Below are positions 26,901 to 37,886 of a stretch of DNA of 64,000 nucleotides, piece by piece (position 1 is the stretch's first letter; each line of letters starts with the position of its first letter). Under the pieces are notes generated by a model that was not told the DNA's origin, ran no database searches, and worked only from the letters and a program-made list of their open reading frames with translations. Source of the stretch: Paraspadella gotoi (taxonomy: Eukaryota; Chaetognatha); assembly GCA_051294375.1 (NCBI GenBank), contig CM119263.1:11215383-11279382 (forward strand). The letters run 5' to 3'. Made by a program: the position numbers and the translations under genes.

Positions 26901-27418
26901 GAGGAAATCTTCATCCTAGTATATATACGGATGAATAAATAAGTTTTCAACTTATTATCTTTATTATTTTCAATGTCTGCGTATATACGTATACTATATA
27001 TATGTATGACAGAAATTCTAGTTGTTAACAGTTGTTGTCGTCGTTTGCTGTCGTTTTCGCACCCGGTTGGCGATGATCTTCATGTCTGCAAAGGTAAGAC
27101 CCTCGGGTAGATGACGGTGAACGCAGTTTTTTGACGGCGTATTCCAGATGATAGCGGGTTTTAATTTCTCTTCGCAAAACGCCCCTGACCAATTACGAAA
27201 ACGCACTAATTAAGCGTTAACAACTAAGGTTGTTGATTTTAACATCTACTTAGAATAAAAACAAAAGACAATAGACGACAACGTGACCCACCGACGAAAC
27301 CGGGCGCGCATCTGCAGATGACGAACCTTCTCTTAGCCTCGCAGATGGCATCGTTGCGACAAGGATTGGGACGGCATCCGTCCTGTCTCAGAGACGATGC
27401 AACACCTACCGACGTCCA
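23922..27418 (-). CDS. Membrane-anchored GH56 hyaluronidase with EGF modules on both sides
   Basis: Endo-hexosaminidase of the hyaluronidase family, which cleaves hyaluronan or chondroitin; invertebrate members often prefer chondroitin. Ten exons, 5' to 3': 27418-27292, 27184-27063, 26915-26811, 26577-26510, 26377-26239, 26090-25920, 25724-25487, 25223-24896, 24828-24190 and 24111-23922. All phases agree, giving about 708 codons, with the signal-peptide exon not found. Order: one EGF module (six Cys, residues about 14-46); GH56 domain from IIWNTPSKNC, through YGGIPQ, catalytic MDFEAW (D149, E151), KWGLYKFPECYN and FPSTYLFYDHD to LGPYL; then five EGF modules (about 345-590); a hydrophobic helix (about 622-641); a basic stop-transfer KKVFRRRRQR; and a Gln/Ser-rich tail. 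Vertebrate enzymes are secreted, lysosomal or GPI-linked and lack the N-terminal EGF. Poly(A) signal on the minus strand is at 23731-23736. Confidence 0.9.
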
Positions 27419-27570
27419 CTGACAACAATACAATAAAAAACTCTTAAATTCACAATTCCTCGAGAAGTCTATTCACAATGATCGTGACCAATGAATAATG
27501 ATCAGATATTTCGCGTTTGTCAACCCACGCATTGAGGCTACTGTGGCAGCTGCCTCCCTGCTGTCCGTCC

Positions 27571-27660
27571 TCAGCCTCGTCTCAATGGCTGAGCAGGCTA
27601 AATCATCTCGTTTCAACCGTGCGTACCGGGTTCAATCCCTGGATATCCCGGTTCTGGCTT
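27571..27660 (+). mobile_element. tRNA-derived SINE-like element
   Basis: A consensus A box TGGCTGAGCAGG (27586-27597) lies 42 nt before a consensus B box GGGTTCAATCC (27628-27638). The B box sits in a 5-bp T-arm stem (CCGGG/CCTGG, one G-T pair) with a 7-nt loop. The flanks that should form the acceptor stem do not pair, so a functional tRNA is unlikely. The head resembles Ser/Leu-type tRNAs. It lies upstream of the hyaluronidase gene. Confidence 0.6.
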
Positions 27661-27699
27661 AGATGTGACGGAGCCGGTCTAAACATGCCAGTGACAGGA

Positions 27700-30600
27700 A
27701 GCGGTCACTGAGGGACCGCATCTCCTACGCCAGTTGGTGAGATACCCCGCGACCCTGGTATTACAGGCATTCCTCTCTTGGCCATACTACTCAGTACTCA
27801 CATTTCCGAGACGATCGTGAATCCCGATCCCCCAAGACGAAGATGACGATGGTAAATGAAGGGATGATTCCATCCTCGACATAAAAATTACAACGTAACA
27901 CCAAGTATTTAACGACATTTTTGGGTTCGATCCTTTTTTTTTTTAAACTCGACGAAAATTGTATCAAGATGGGTTTACGTGCCGTTATTGTGATGTTATT
28001 GAATTACTGAGTTTCAAAAGTCCAACTCGGCAAATTTATGATGTCGGCGAAATGAAAAAAAATTCTTCTAATTCTCCAAAAGGAATTTTTCATAGAGACA
28101 TTTAAGTAAAGTAAACCAAGCTTCAATACTTCGAAGTTTTCTTTTGCAAATGCCGATAGCTTGTAATTTGACTGACAAAAAATATTATTTAGTCTTTCGA
28201 AAAAATTATGTTTGTGAAAAGATCAAATTCTGTAGAAAAAATCTCAATAGATCATGATATAGTAAAATGTTTTCTTTCGAATTATCATTACTATTACTTC
28301 GCTGATAACCCAGTTAACTTCGACCGCGAGTTCCAGGAGCGAGAGAATCCCGAAAAGTCATCACGTTGGTTTTATTATTGCTTGCTGCGACGACGACGAC
28401 GACGACGCTCTGACTCACTGCCTATTCGTCTCGAGAATCCCGTAAAAAAATATACTAATTAAAAGAAAAGACGCTTTACGCGGACTCCCGTGGGGAAGAC
28501 GACCAAGAAAGTTGAGGTGAAAAAGTCGAGAATTTCGCTTCCGTGGTTCGTTTCGTTTAGAAAGCGAGTTCACTCTGAACTACCGGCGAGAACAGTTTTA
28601 AAAGTCGGTTAAAATTAAAGCGAATTTTAAACTCGAAAACAAAACTATACTGAACAAATTAAATTATTCTTTAATTAATTATTTAAATTGTTTCTATCAC
28701 CTTGAAATCGTTTTTCTCGTCAGGCATGAAGAAAGCCGATCTTCTGGAACGTGCGCGCGTGCAAAATCCCATGCGAGATTCTCGCACCAGTTTTTTTAAA
28801 AAAAATTACAGTGAAAGTAGGATTTATCTTTCAGCCAAATTTTATAAAACGGAATATGTTAACCCAGAAAAGTTTTTTTTTTAGTTAAGTTATATTTGAT
28901 TTTAAGGATTATCATTGATTTAGCCTTTAAGAGAAAATAGATGAATTCGTTTTTGTTTTAACAAAGGTTCGCTGTAGTAGCAATAAGAGAAGAAAGGATC
29001 GAGTTTCTCTTTTACAAAAAAAGAAAGAAAATTTAATCGGTTTTTAATTACTGTTTTGGTTCGCCTATTCGGTCTTGTTTTCTTTTTTTTTCGTAGATTT
29101 ATTTATGTTTTTTTAACGAAACCTATAGAGAAGGTGAACAAATGTAAAAAGTACAAACAAGCGCTTCGAGCCAAGAGAATGTGAAATGAATTTGATAGTT
29201 CGAATAAATTCTTTCGGAAGCCAAAATAAAGTAAAGCCGGGTAGCCGGATGTAATTAAAAGGAAAATGGTAATGATTTTAGGGCCGCAAATGCTGACCAG
29301 ATGATCCTCACTCTTTAATTTCCTCGATAGATCGCAGCGGGACATCATTTAAAAAAATTTATCCCGAGAAAAAAATATTTGACTAGATTTCGAGCAAAAC
29401 CGGGTACCCGAATTACCTGACATTTTTTTGGTTATTTTTATTATTATATTTGCGGTTCGGTTTTTCGTGTCGCGCAAATGACGTTTGTTAATTTTTTTAG
29501 TGAATTTCTGTCAAACAGGGACGAGTCTGGTTTGGCTTTAATCGTAGGAAAAATCAACGCGTAAAATGTCCAGCTTGAGAGAAAGGGATATTTTTATATT
29601 CTGCTGTGCAACGTGGATTTGGTGCATGTCTTTTTTTAAAAATGAACTTGGTGAAAATAATGCAGAGTCAGTGAATCCTAAAAGTAGAATGTTTACAGTT
29701 ATTTTATTTGTTTCTTATAGAAATTTGAAAGAAAGATGATAAGTGACGCAAACAAATGATTTCATAAAAAAATCAGAAAGCTGCCGCGCAACTTCCGAGT
29801 GAAAACAAAACGGCCGACTACGATAAAGAGATTTCCCGTCGCCAAAATCTTGTGTCTATAATTAATTTGATCAAAAGTCGTGATTTTCTTTTGGCCGAAA
29901 TCTTGAAAGACGGAAAGACAAGTCACAATTCATTTCCCCCCCAAAAAAAGAAATGGAAAGTTAAATCTGTCTGTTATGTTTAACTATATTTAAAAAACAA
30001 AAAGGCGACGACGATTGTAATGAAAAAAAAAACCGATATCAGATATAAAGATAATTATTACAATTGTAAAAATAATAATAAAAAATAATAGCTGGATTAT
30101 GGCAATAGATTAGGTTAGTGATTGAGCTGAGGGATTAGGTTTAGGCTTAAGGTTGAGGGTTAAAAATTATTTTAAGGTCAGGTTAATGGATAAAGTTAGG
30201 TTTAGGGATTGGGGTTTGGTTTTAAGGTTATAAATTGATTCATCAGTTGATGTCTAAATTCAATTTTATAAAAAAACCGCCCAGTTTTTCATAAAGACAA
30301 GTTTTCCTAATGGTTTTCTTAGTAAAACAGAACTTTCATCCTGGGAAATAACTTCAAGCGAAGTTGCAGCACGTAAATAAACCGTTTCCTGTCCTCAAAC
30401 AGGATTGAACTAGCCTTACCCAGTTTTTATTTGGTCTACCAGTTTAGACACAAAACGACAACGCTCATTAGTGGTAATTAAAAAACCACTCAAAATAGTA
30501 AAAGATGGTAATTTAACTCGTCCCAGCCGATTACCTGAAGGAAAAAAAAAACAATCAAACCGAAAACTGCGTATGAAAAAAGCTTGATTTTTTGTCTTAT

Positions 30601-30780
30601 AATTTGAGTAGGGACGTCTAAAATTATTCGTTTCTCAATGTTAGCCGTTGGTAGCTTGTAAAGTTTAAACAGTATCCCATATGTTTTATATTTTTTTAAA
30701 TCGTCCCCACGGTCTCCTAAAATATAGTTCGACATACTTCGACATTCCCTAATCCTACTTTTGACATCTCGCCTACACTC
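27700..30780. other. Spacer, few signals
   Basis: AT-rich, with a short CGA run at 28387-28408. A possible exon start lies at about 28724 (TTTTTCTCGTCAG then GCATGAAGAAAGCC), giving about 20 codons of open frame without a clear donor. Degenerate TTAGG/TTTAGG words fill 30100-30235. No supported gene. Confidence 0.5.
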
Positions 30781-30789
30781 ATTCTTTCG

Positions 30790-31310
30790 CCACAGGATTC
30801 GAATCAGGTATCGTCACAATCGCAACGGGACAACGGAACTTTATTTTTAAACTTTCGTTAACCGACGCGAGTTGAACGACTCCTTTGGCTTGGTCGACCC
30901 GGATGTAGCCGGAAGAGTTGGTGAATCGAAAAGGAATATTACAATTTACTTATCTCACGTTATTTCTTCATGGCTTCGATAAAAAAATGAGAAAAAAATG
31001 AAGTTAATTTTAAAAATAGAATGCATTGTATAAATTAATCGATTAATTACTGTATAGAACTAAAACATTACTAATGTAGTGTTAGTCACTATAACTACTA
31101 TCCCACAAACAATACAAGTATCGGTGTCCAATTTTAAAACTAAGGGCCCTCCAAAAACAGGCTCTGCACCCACAAAAAAAAAGATCACTTAAAAATGAGC
31201 GGATCGGCCCCCAGAACAGTGAGGATGTAGCGAATCCGCGGCAGGAAATCAGGCTCGAGAGTTGACGACCTGGAGGATGCTGAGGAATCGATCGACGGAG
31301 ACAAACGATA
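30790..31310 (-). other. Two exon-like GC-rich patches, unidentified
   Basis: On the minus strand, 30940-30780 is open and includes SSGYIRVDQAKGVVQLAS, which looks vaguely like a cadherin-type G-x-I-x-V-D pattern. Positions 31300-31190 are GC-rich and open in more than one frame. I could not join them with matching splice sites, so they are either fragments of an unannotated gene or relics. Confidence 0.2.
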
Positions 31311-32570
31311 ACCAAAACAATTGTTAATTCGCCTAAGAATGATTAAGCAATAGTTTTTAATTAGTTGGATGAATTTTTAAAAAAAATGTTATGATGCAAA
31401 AAGGTAAAACGCTCGTTTTTTGCAGCCTTTGTGTTCCGCTTCTCTATCGATTATTCCCAACAATTTCTCTGAAAAAAGACCGAGGTACAGAACGACGGCG
31501 GGTAGTCTAGTTTAAAAATGTTTATTTATATATAGGTAGTAACTTTGCCAACTTTTATGATATACTTTTTTCACCAACTTGTAGTTTTTCCACCCTCACT
31601 CTTAATGTGCTTTGGGAGTTGACTACTTTGAATCATTAAAGCCCTCGGAAGACATAACTTATAACATTAGAATTATAGCCCGAATTCCGAAAGAACTTAA
31701 TTGAATTAAGGAGAGACATTACTGCCACAGTTTAACTTCGTCTTCTTTGTAACCTGTAACTTGAACGAACCAAAAGTAATATTTTTTTTCAAAGCAGTGT
31801 TCGTAATTCTTTCAGTATTTAGTAAATCTTAAACTTTTCACTCTTTTGACTGTTACATCTTATGCATTTTTAAAATTCGAGGCCATACTACAGTCTACAC
31901 TAGCGGTAGCCGACCAAATTCAAATTTTAATGGGAACAGCATTAAACTAATCCATTATTGGTATTAATTATGTGTTAAAATATTTTTTTGCAAAATGTTC
32001 AGAACCATGAGTAATTCGCTAATTAATATTATTATATTGCTATATAATGTCAAAAAATTTTTTTGTATATTTTAAGTTTTTTTAATTGATTCTGATAGAG
32101 CTTAAAAAGTTAAGCAAAAATATAATTACAACTTTTTAAAATTTTGATGTTTTATTACTAAAAATTAGTAAAAACTGCTAAAATCATCGGATGATGATGA
32201 GATGATGATGATTTTTAAGGTTTTTCTCAATTTAAACCCACTTATCATCAAAATATTGAAAAGAAATTATACTTTGTGCAGATAACTTTTCATAAGCTAT
32301 TTGAATCTGCTTTTAAAAATAAAAAATTCAAAAAAAAATTTTTGACATTTCCTATCTATAAATAAATATTAAAAAATTAATTACTAATGCTTCTTGCCAT
32401 TTTAGAAAATTTTGCTCCATTGAAAGTTTTCTCAGAATGTATGAAGTTTCATTTGGAAAGGTTCCCAAATCAAAACTTCTGACCCACCCCATTGACGAAG
32501 TTTGGCTCTATCATCACCCTAACTTTATACCATATACGTATTGTCTAACATGAAATTTAGAAAGATTTTA

Positions 32571-32576
32571 TTTATT
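32571..32576 (-). terminator. Poly(A) signal of glyoxalase I
   Basis: TTTATT on the plus strand (AATAAA on the minus strand), about 140 nt after the stop codon. Confidence 0.55.
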
Positions 32577-32715
32577 AAACGCAAAAATCAATTAATAGGT
32601 ACTTTAATATTTATAACCAAAAATAAAATAACAAATGAACTAGGGCCTATATAATCAGGGATTCACATTTATCGACAGATATGAACGTTGCTGACTGTAA
32701 AGCGATCTATATCAC

Positions 32716-34212
32716 CTAACGAATCGCCGGATCAACAAGAGTCCTTTTGACGTCGACCATGTTGTTGGGGTTCAGAATCTCGATCCAGTATCCGTCGGGA
32801 TCCTGAACGAAAGCTAATCCCTTCATCTTTCCGTCGTTGGGTTTCTTGACGAATGTCACTCCAAGATCTTCGAATCGGGCGCAGGCCTGAGATAAGAAGG
32901 TGAAAATCAATCAATCGATCAAAATTAGGCAATCAATCATCATCAAATAAAAAAGATAAAGATTGAGCGAGTTAACAATATTTTTTGCCCTCGAATATGG
33001 AATTAATTAATTTTAAACCTTTTAAAGAAAATTGATTATTAACTCTGTTAAATTTTTATTTGTTACGAGATAGTCTCTCGGTTGTTTGATGCCATTGTTA
33101 TTATTGAATTCGTATTTTTGTCGCTTACGAAGTATCCGATTGATCAAGTATTTTAAACGTCGCTCTCTGATTGGTCACTGGTCAGCCCTTATGACTGTAC
33201 CTTACCTAAAGATATAAAAGAAACATGCTTACCTAAAACTAAGAGGATAAGTGACCAAGGATTCGTGACAGTCGAAATAGTCTCCCTTCTACTTGCTCAT
33301 GAAATATTTATATACCACAATACAAATTATAAAATTTATACTTCGAATTTCTATAAATGAAAAGCAAGTCAGAATACACTCGCTCGCTCACGGCGTTACG
33401 GTAAAATCCTCAATAAACTCAAAAATTTTGTTACCGAGAACTCCACTTTAATGACTACGAAAAATCGACAGCATTCTCACCGCGTCGACGTCCGGCACCG
33501 AGATTCCGATGTGTCCGAAACCGCGCGGGTCTTTATTGCCGTTGTGATAGGACATGTCTTCGTCCTCTGTTCCCCAATTGTGAGTTAGTTCTAGAGAAGA
33601 AAGTTATCTGTTAAAAATAATTAATTAAATCAATTTCAAGACTTGTTTTAAACATATTGAAATAGGGACTAAGCTTTATTTCATAATTTTCACCAAAAAA
33701 AAGAATATATATCAAACAGAAAAATATTTTAATGATATCTCGCCGGTCGGCTCACCCACAGTGCCACTCTGCTTGAAGAGCCAGCGTATCCTCTCGTCGT
33801 CGGAGGAAGGAATGTCCTCCGCCTTGGCGTAACCGACGAAATAAAGGGAGAACTTCATTGAGGGAAAGTCCATCCGCCGCAGCAGCCGCATCCCCAGCAC
33901 TTCGGTGTAGAACCGCAGAGACTTTTTGGGATCCTTGACGCGCAGCATCGTTTGCTGCATCACGAAGTCGGCGGTGGCGGCGCCGGGAGCGACGGCGGTG
34001 GCGGCGGCTACGTCGGTGTCGGACAGCGGACCGGGCGTGGTTGTAGACATAGCGTTGCAGTTATGAGCGGCGATGATGCGAGCTGGACCTGCGAGAGTGA
34101 GTGGGATAGAGCGGTGATTTGGCGATGAGGGACAAGATTTGGAGGTAAAACCAAACGTTGATCGGCGAATTGAATTTCGGCAAAAAACGAGAGACGATCC
34201 CCTAAAAAACAT
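32716..34212 (-). CDS. GLO1: Lactoylglutathione lyase (glyoxalase I)
   Basis: Converts the hemithioacetal of methylglyoxal and glutathione to S-D-lactoylglutathione, the first step of methylglyoxal detoxification, which is normally cytosolic. Exons 5' to 3': 34212-33756, 33590-33481 and 32886-32716. Phases agree. All four metal ligands of the eukaryotic enzyme can be seen: Gln in [11 protein letters not shown], Glu in [12 protein letters not shown], His in [11 protein letters not shown] and Glu in GYWIEILNP. The [15 protein letters not shown] segment is nearly identical to vertebrate GLO1. The ATG at 34212 gives 245 aa with an Arg/Ser-rich N-terminal extension. The ATG at 34050 (MSTTTPG) gives 191 aa, close to the usual 184. 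A possible acceptor (CTCTCGCAG|GTCCAG) between the two starts leaves the true 5' end open. Confidence 0.95.
33061..33402. mobile_element. Possible solo LTR in a glyoxalase I intron
   Basis: A segment starting TGTTACGAGA and ending near CGTTACG lies inside the 32887-33480 intron. It carries a TATAAAAG at 33213-33220 and is less AT-rich than its flanks. No target-site duplication was recognised and no second copy exists in this window, so this is tentative. Confidence 0.25.
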
Positions 34213-34774
34213 TATTTGATTTTGAATTTGTTAATATAGAAAGAAGATCCTCGTCGCCCCGGGGATCATGTACTAAAGAACCGGTGTTTTTAGATACAAA
34301 ATAATTTCAGTTAACAAAATCATCTCGTTGCTATCGTTGCACCGCGGGCTCGGAGAGGGTTCATTATTAAAACCTGGGATCCCAGAGTTTGTTGGCGAGT
34401 GTGTTACACCAGAAGCAGTTTACATCGGTTTTTTTTTCAAAGTCGGCTTATCAGTTGTTTCAAAAGTATAGAAGGAAGCAGTACGATCTAAAAAAAGTTT
34501 TAAAACCTGACGCTAGATCTACATTTTGAGAGGTTAAATCTCGGAAAACAAAAGGCAAATCAGTTTAACAAATTAACTGGGGGCTTCCTTAATAATTATT
34601 TGGTAGTTAAATACCATGAAAGGCAAAGTGTGTGCACAGAACGCCTAATTAAAAATTTGCCATAAGTTATAATAATATAAATTAAATAAATTTGCGTTGA
34701 AAAAGAAATTCCGAGCTTTCTGTAAAATTCATTCTTATTCAAAATAGTTTATTAATAATGCAATGGAAACAAGA

Positions 34775-34777
34775 AAG

Positions 34778-34815
<38 letters not shown>

Positions 34816-34860
34816 CTTTCTCTCTCTCTCTTCTCTATCTCTCTCTCTCTCTCTCTTCCA
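34775..34860. repeat. (CT)n microsatellite cluster
   Basis: Several CT runs with short interruptions, within the spacer upstream of glyoxalase I. Confidence 0.9.
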
Positions 34861-35402
34861 AAGATTACTCTCTCTTTTGGCTGCGATCTCGTGTTTAGAT
34901 TTTTATCTCGGCTTCTTCCCTTTTTTTTCTATCAACTCTCCTTTATTTTTATTTCCCTCGTCGTCCCAACCGAAAAATTAAAAGAAAATCAGAGACAGAA
35001 AAAGGCAGAACCACAGAAACAATTTGTCGCTTGAGAACCACGTTTTTGCCTTCGTCTTTGTAATTTATTTTTCGTTACTTAGATTCTCTGTGATCGTGGT
35101 CTTTATTTTCGTCGTCGTCGTTAAAATTGTCCCGGTTTGAACGGTCGTCGTCGTACTTCGCCGTCGTTTGTTGCGAGAGGTCTAGTCGTCATCGTCGTCG
35201 TCGTCGTCGTTGTCGTCATCGATGTTTTCTTCTGACTCATGTCGAGTTTTTGGAAGAGAGGATGGAACTTTTCTCTTTCTGCAGATGACAGAAGGATCGA
35301 CCAATGGCAACGGCGACGGTTTTTTTTTTAAGTTTTCGACAAAAACTGACACGATGTCAAACCGGTTTGAAACAGAGAAAAAGCACGAGAGAGAGAGAGA
35401 GA

Positions 35403-35435
<33 letters not shown>

Positions 35436-37160
35436 TTGCAAACAGGTTATTGATTTGTTTTTTCCCAACTCACGCTTATCAATTCCTAATGCTGCATCAG
35501 CTGACGAGGAAGACATTGAACAGTCAATAATAACGCCCCTCGAAAAAAACGGGGAAAAAAAAATTATTTGATAAAAGTAACAAAATTAAAAATATTCGTC
35601 ATAAAAAGTTTTTATTTAAATCTGCGACTGAAATTTAATCATCTTGAATTTTTTTTGTGGTCGAATTACTTTTGACTGACAGTGACTAAGGAGGCCATGG
35701 AAATTCGCTCTATTTTTAAATTTTATCTCCTAACCAAAACGCAGTCAAATTTGTCAGCAATAATGCTCAATTTTTTGTCCTTTTTTCAAAAATAATTTAA
35801 AGACGTGTTTTAACTCGGGACATTCTATTCACAAATGTAAATCAATTTATTTATTTGTGGTCATGTGACCTTCAAATAGAGAGAGAGAGCGAGAGGGAGA
35901 GAGGGAGAGAGAGAGCGCCTGATTACTTATGCTCCTGGTCACTCGATATTGTTGTCACGTCGGATCCACGGTTATTCTTTGTCACGTGGCGCCCAAATCT
36001 ATTCCAATTGGTGTCGTCCAACGACGATCAATATCGCTCGTTTGTTTTTTTATATTTTTTGGTATTATTTACTTGTTTTTCTTTACAAATGCAGAGTAAA
36101 AGGGAGGTCACGAAATCTTCTCGTTAGTTTATTTTTATTATTCCTCACATCTGTAACTGCATCTATTTAGTCTTTAGATTTTTAAATTTTATGGCTCGTT
36201 AATAATCCATTTTTTAAAATTGCAATGCATAATATTGTGTATATTAAACTTTTTATCCCATTGAAAATTATTTTTTTCTGACTGTACCAAAAAAAGGCTA
36301 AAAAAATCCGAGAATGAGCGTAAAAAAAATTAACAAAGGTCCTACTCATCTTCGTACCTGCTGGTTAAAAATTTAAGGATGAAATCGAAATTCTTTAAAA
36401 AACATACAACGAGAACCGACCAAAAGGAAACGAATGTTCTCAACCTAAAGAACCTTATTATATATAAAAAATATTTTGAATGAATGAAAATTGAATAATA
36501 ATAATAATATTTTCCTGAAAACTTTTCAGAATTAGTGTTTCGAGTCTATTTCAGCGCTATTCTTTTCGTCCCCCAGCGAGCGATCGCGAAAACCATTTAG
36601 GATAAGGATCGCCATTCTCTTCCATTCGTGTGTAACGATCTTTCCTTTTTAATTCCCCCACAATAGTTGACGATCTTTTTCAGAGATGAAGCATTCTTCT
36701 CCTCACTCAAGATCGACGAATCAATGTTAAAGTTTTGCATAGGACGATGCCTCGCCATTTCAAATCTGTCAACGACCTCAAATTCAAATCGCGAAAAAGA
36801 CTCGATCCTGATTCAGTGTCTCTGAATATTGATGTAGGGAGAGGCTGAAATCGACGCAACGAAAATCTAAAATTAAAATTCATCTTTGCAAACCTAACCA
36901 AAATAAAAACCAAAATAAACAAAACAAAGACGAGAAAAAACAAAACAAAACTGTTTCCAAACCAAAGCGCTTTCGAGTCGGAACAAACCAGAGCGTCACG
37001 ACATCTTCACGATCGATCGTCTCAACCAAATATAAGACAAAAAACCCTCAACACTTTCCTTTTTTTTTTTAACCCGCGATTCCCAGGCTGTGATTTCCCG
37101 TTCGATTCTCTCTTTTTCCGCCCCTGAAAACAAATTTCAAGCAAAAATCCAAACTTTCAG
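34861..37160. other. Spacer with trinucleotide and GA repeats
   Basis: GTC/CGT trinucleotide repeats lie at about 35112-35215 and GA repeats at 35388-35436 and 35878-35916. No exon with family motifs was found. The 3' part probably includes the promoter of the HMMR-like gene. Confidence 0.5.
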
Positions 37161-37162
37161 TC

Positions 37163-37842
37163 ATGATGGCAACCTTTGCGAAATCAAAAAGATTCATCGA
37201 GCCCAAAGGTAGGGACAGGGGGTCAATAAAAGGGAAGGGGATTGAATAACTTGGACATATTACCCAAGTTAAATGTCGAATTCGGGGTTGGTCAAACATT
37301 AATGGCAATAACAAACAAATCACTGGAAAAAATTCTCAAAAATTCTTTCGTCCAAAATGAGAAAAACTATTTTGATAAATAGTTTTGGCTGCAAAGTAAA
37401 CAACACGAAAACGTTTTTTTTTACAATTGTGGCCTTTTCGAAAAATAAATCAAAGAAGGAATCTAAGTTTTTGTTTCATCTCCTTAAACTCTCTTCAACT
37501 CTCTCCGGTGCTAAAAGGGTTTTTTTTACCAAAAAAATGATCTATTTTTGAGATCAGTCATGCTATATAATATTAACATGCTTTTGACCCTCTTGCAGTT
37601 TCAAAGTTCACACGGCGTCCTTGTTTGCTTTCTATCCCTTTGCTTTAAATAAAACGTTTTTATTACCAACTGCAAATTCCAAAAGACAAGTCGGATCACG
37701 TCCGAGCCAAGGCCGAATCACAAACAAAGAAGAAAAATGAGGCTCTGTCCGGTCTTTGTTTCACGGTCGAATTCACTGTCGGTCGCTTGTCACGAAACAA
37801 ATCGCAAAAATTCGTCGGTAGAGAATTCTGGCTTCTCTTTAT

Positions 37843-37886
<44 letters not shown>

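Noticed and set aside
27571-27660. Functional tRNA gene
   Set aside because: A and B boxes and T arm are good, but the acceptor stem does not pair.
30790-30945. Cadherin gene fragment
   Set aside because: One G-x-I-x-V-D-like match is too little. No calcium-binding motifs (DxNDNxP, LDRE) or phase-compatible neighbouring exons were found.
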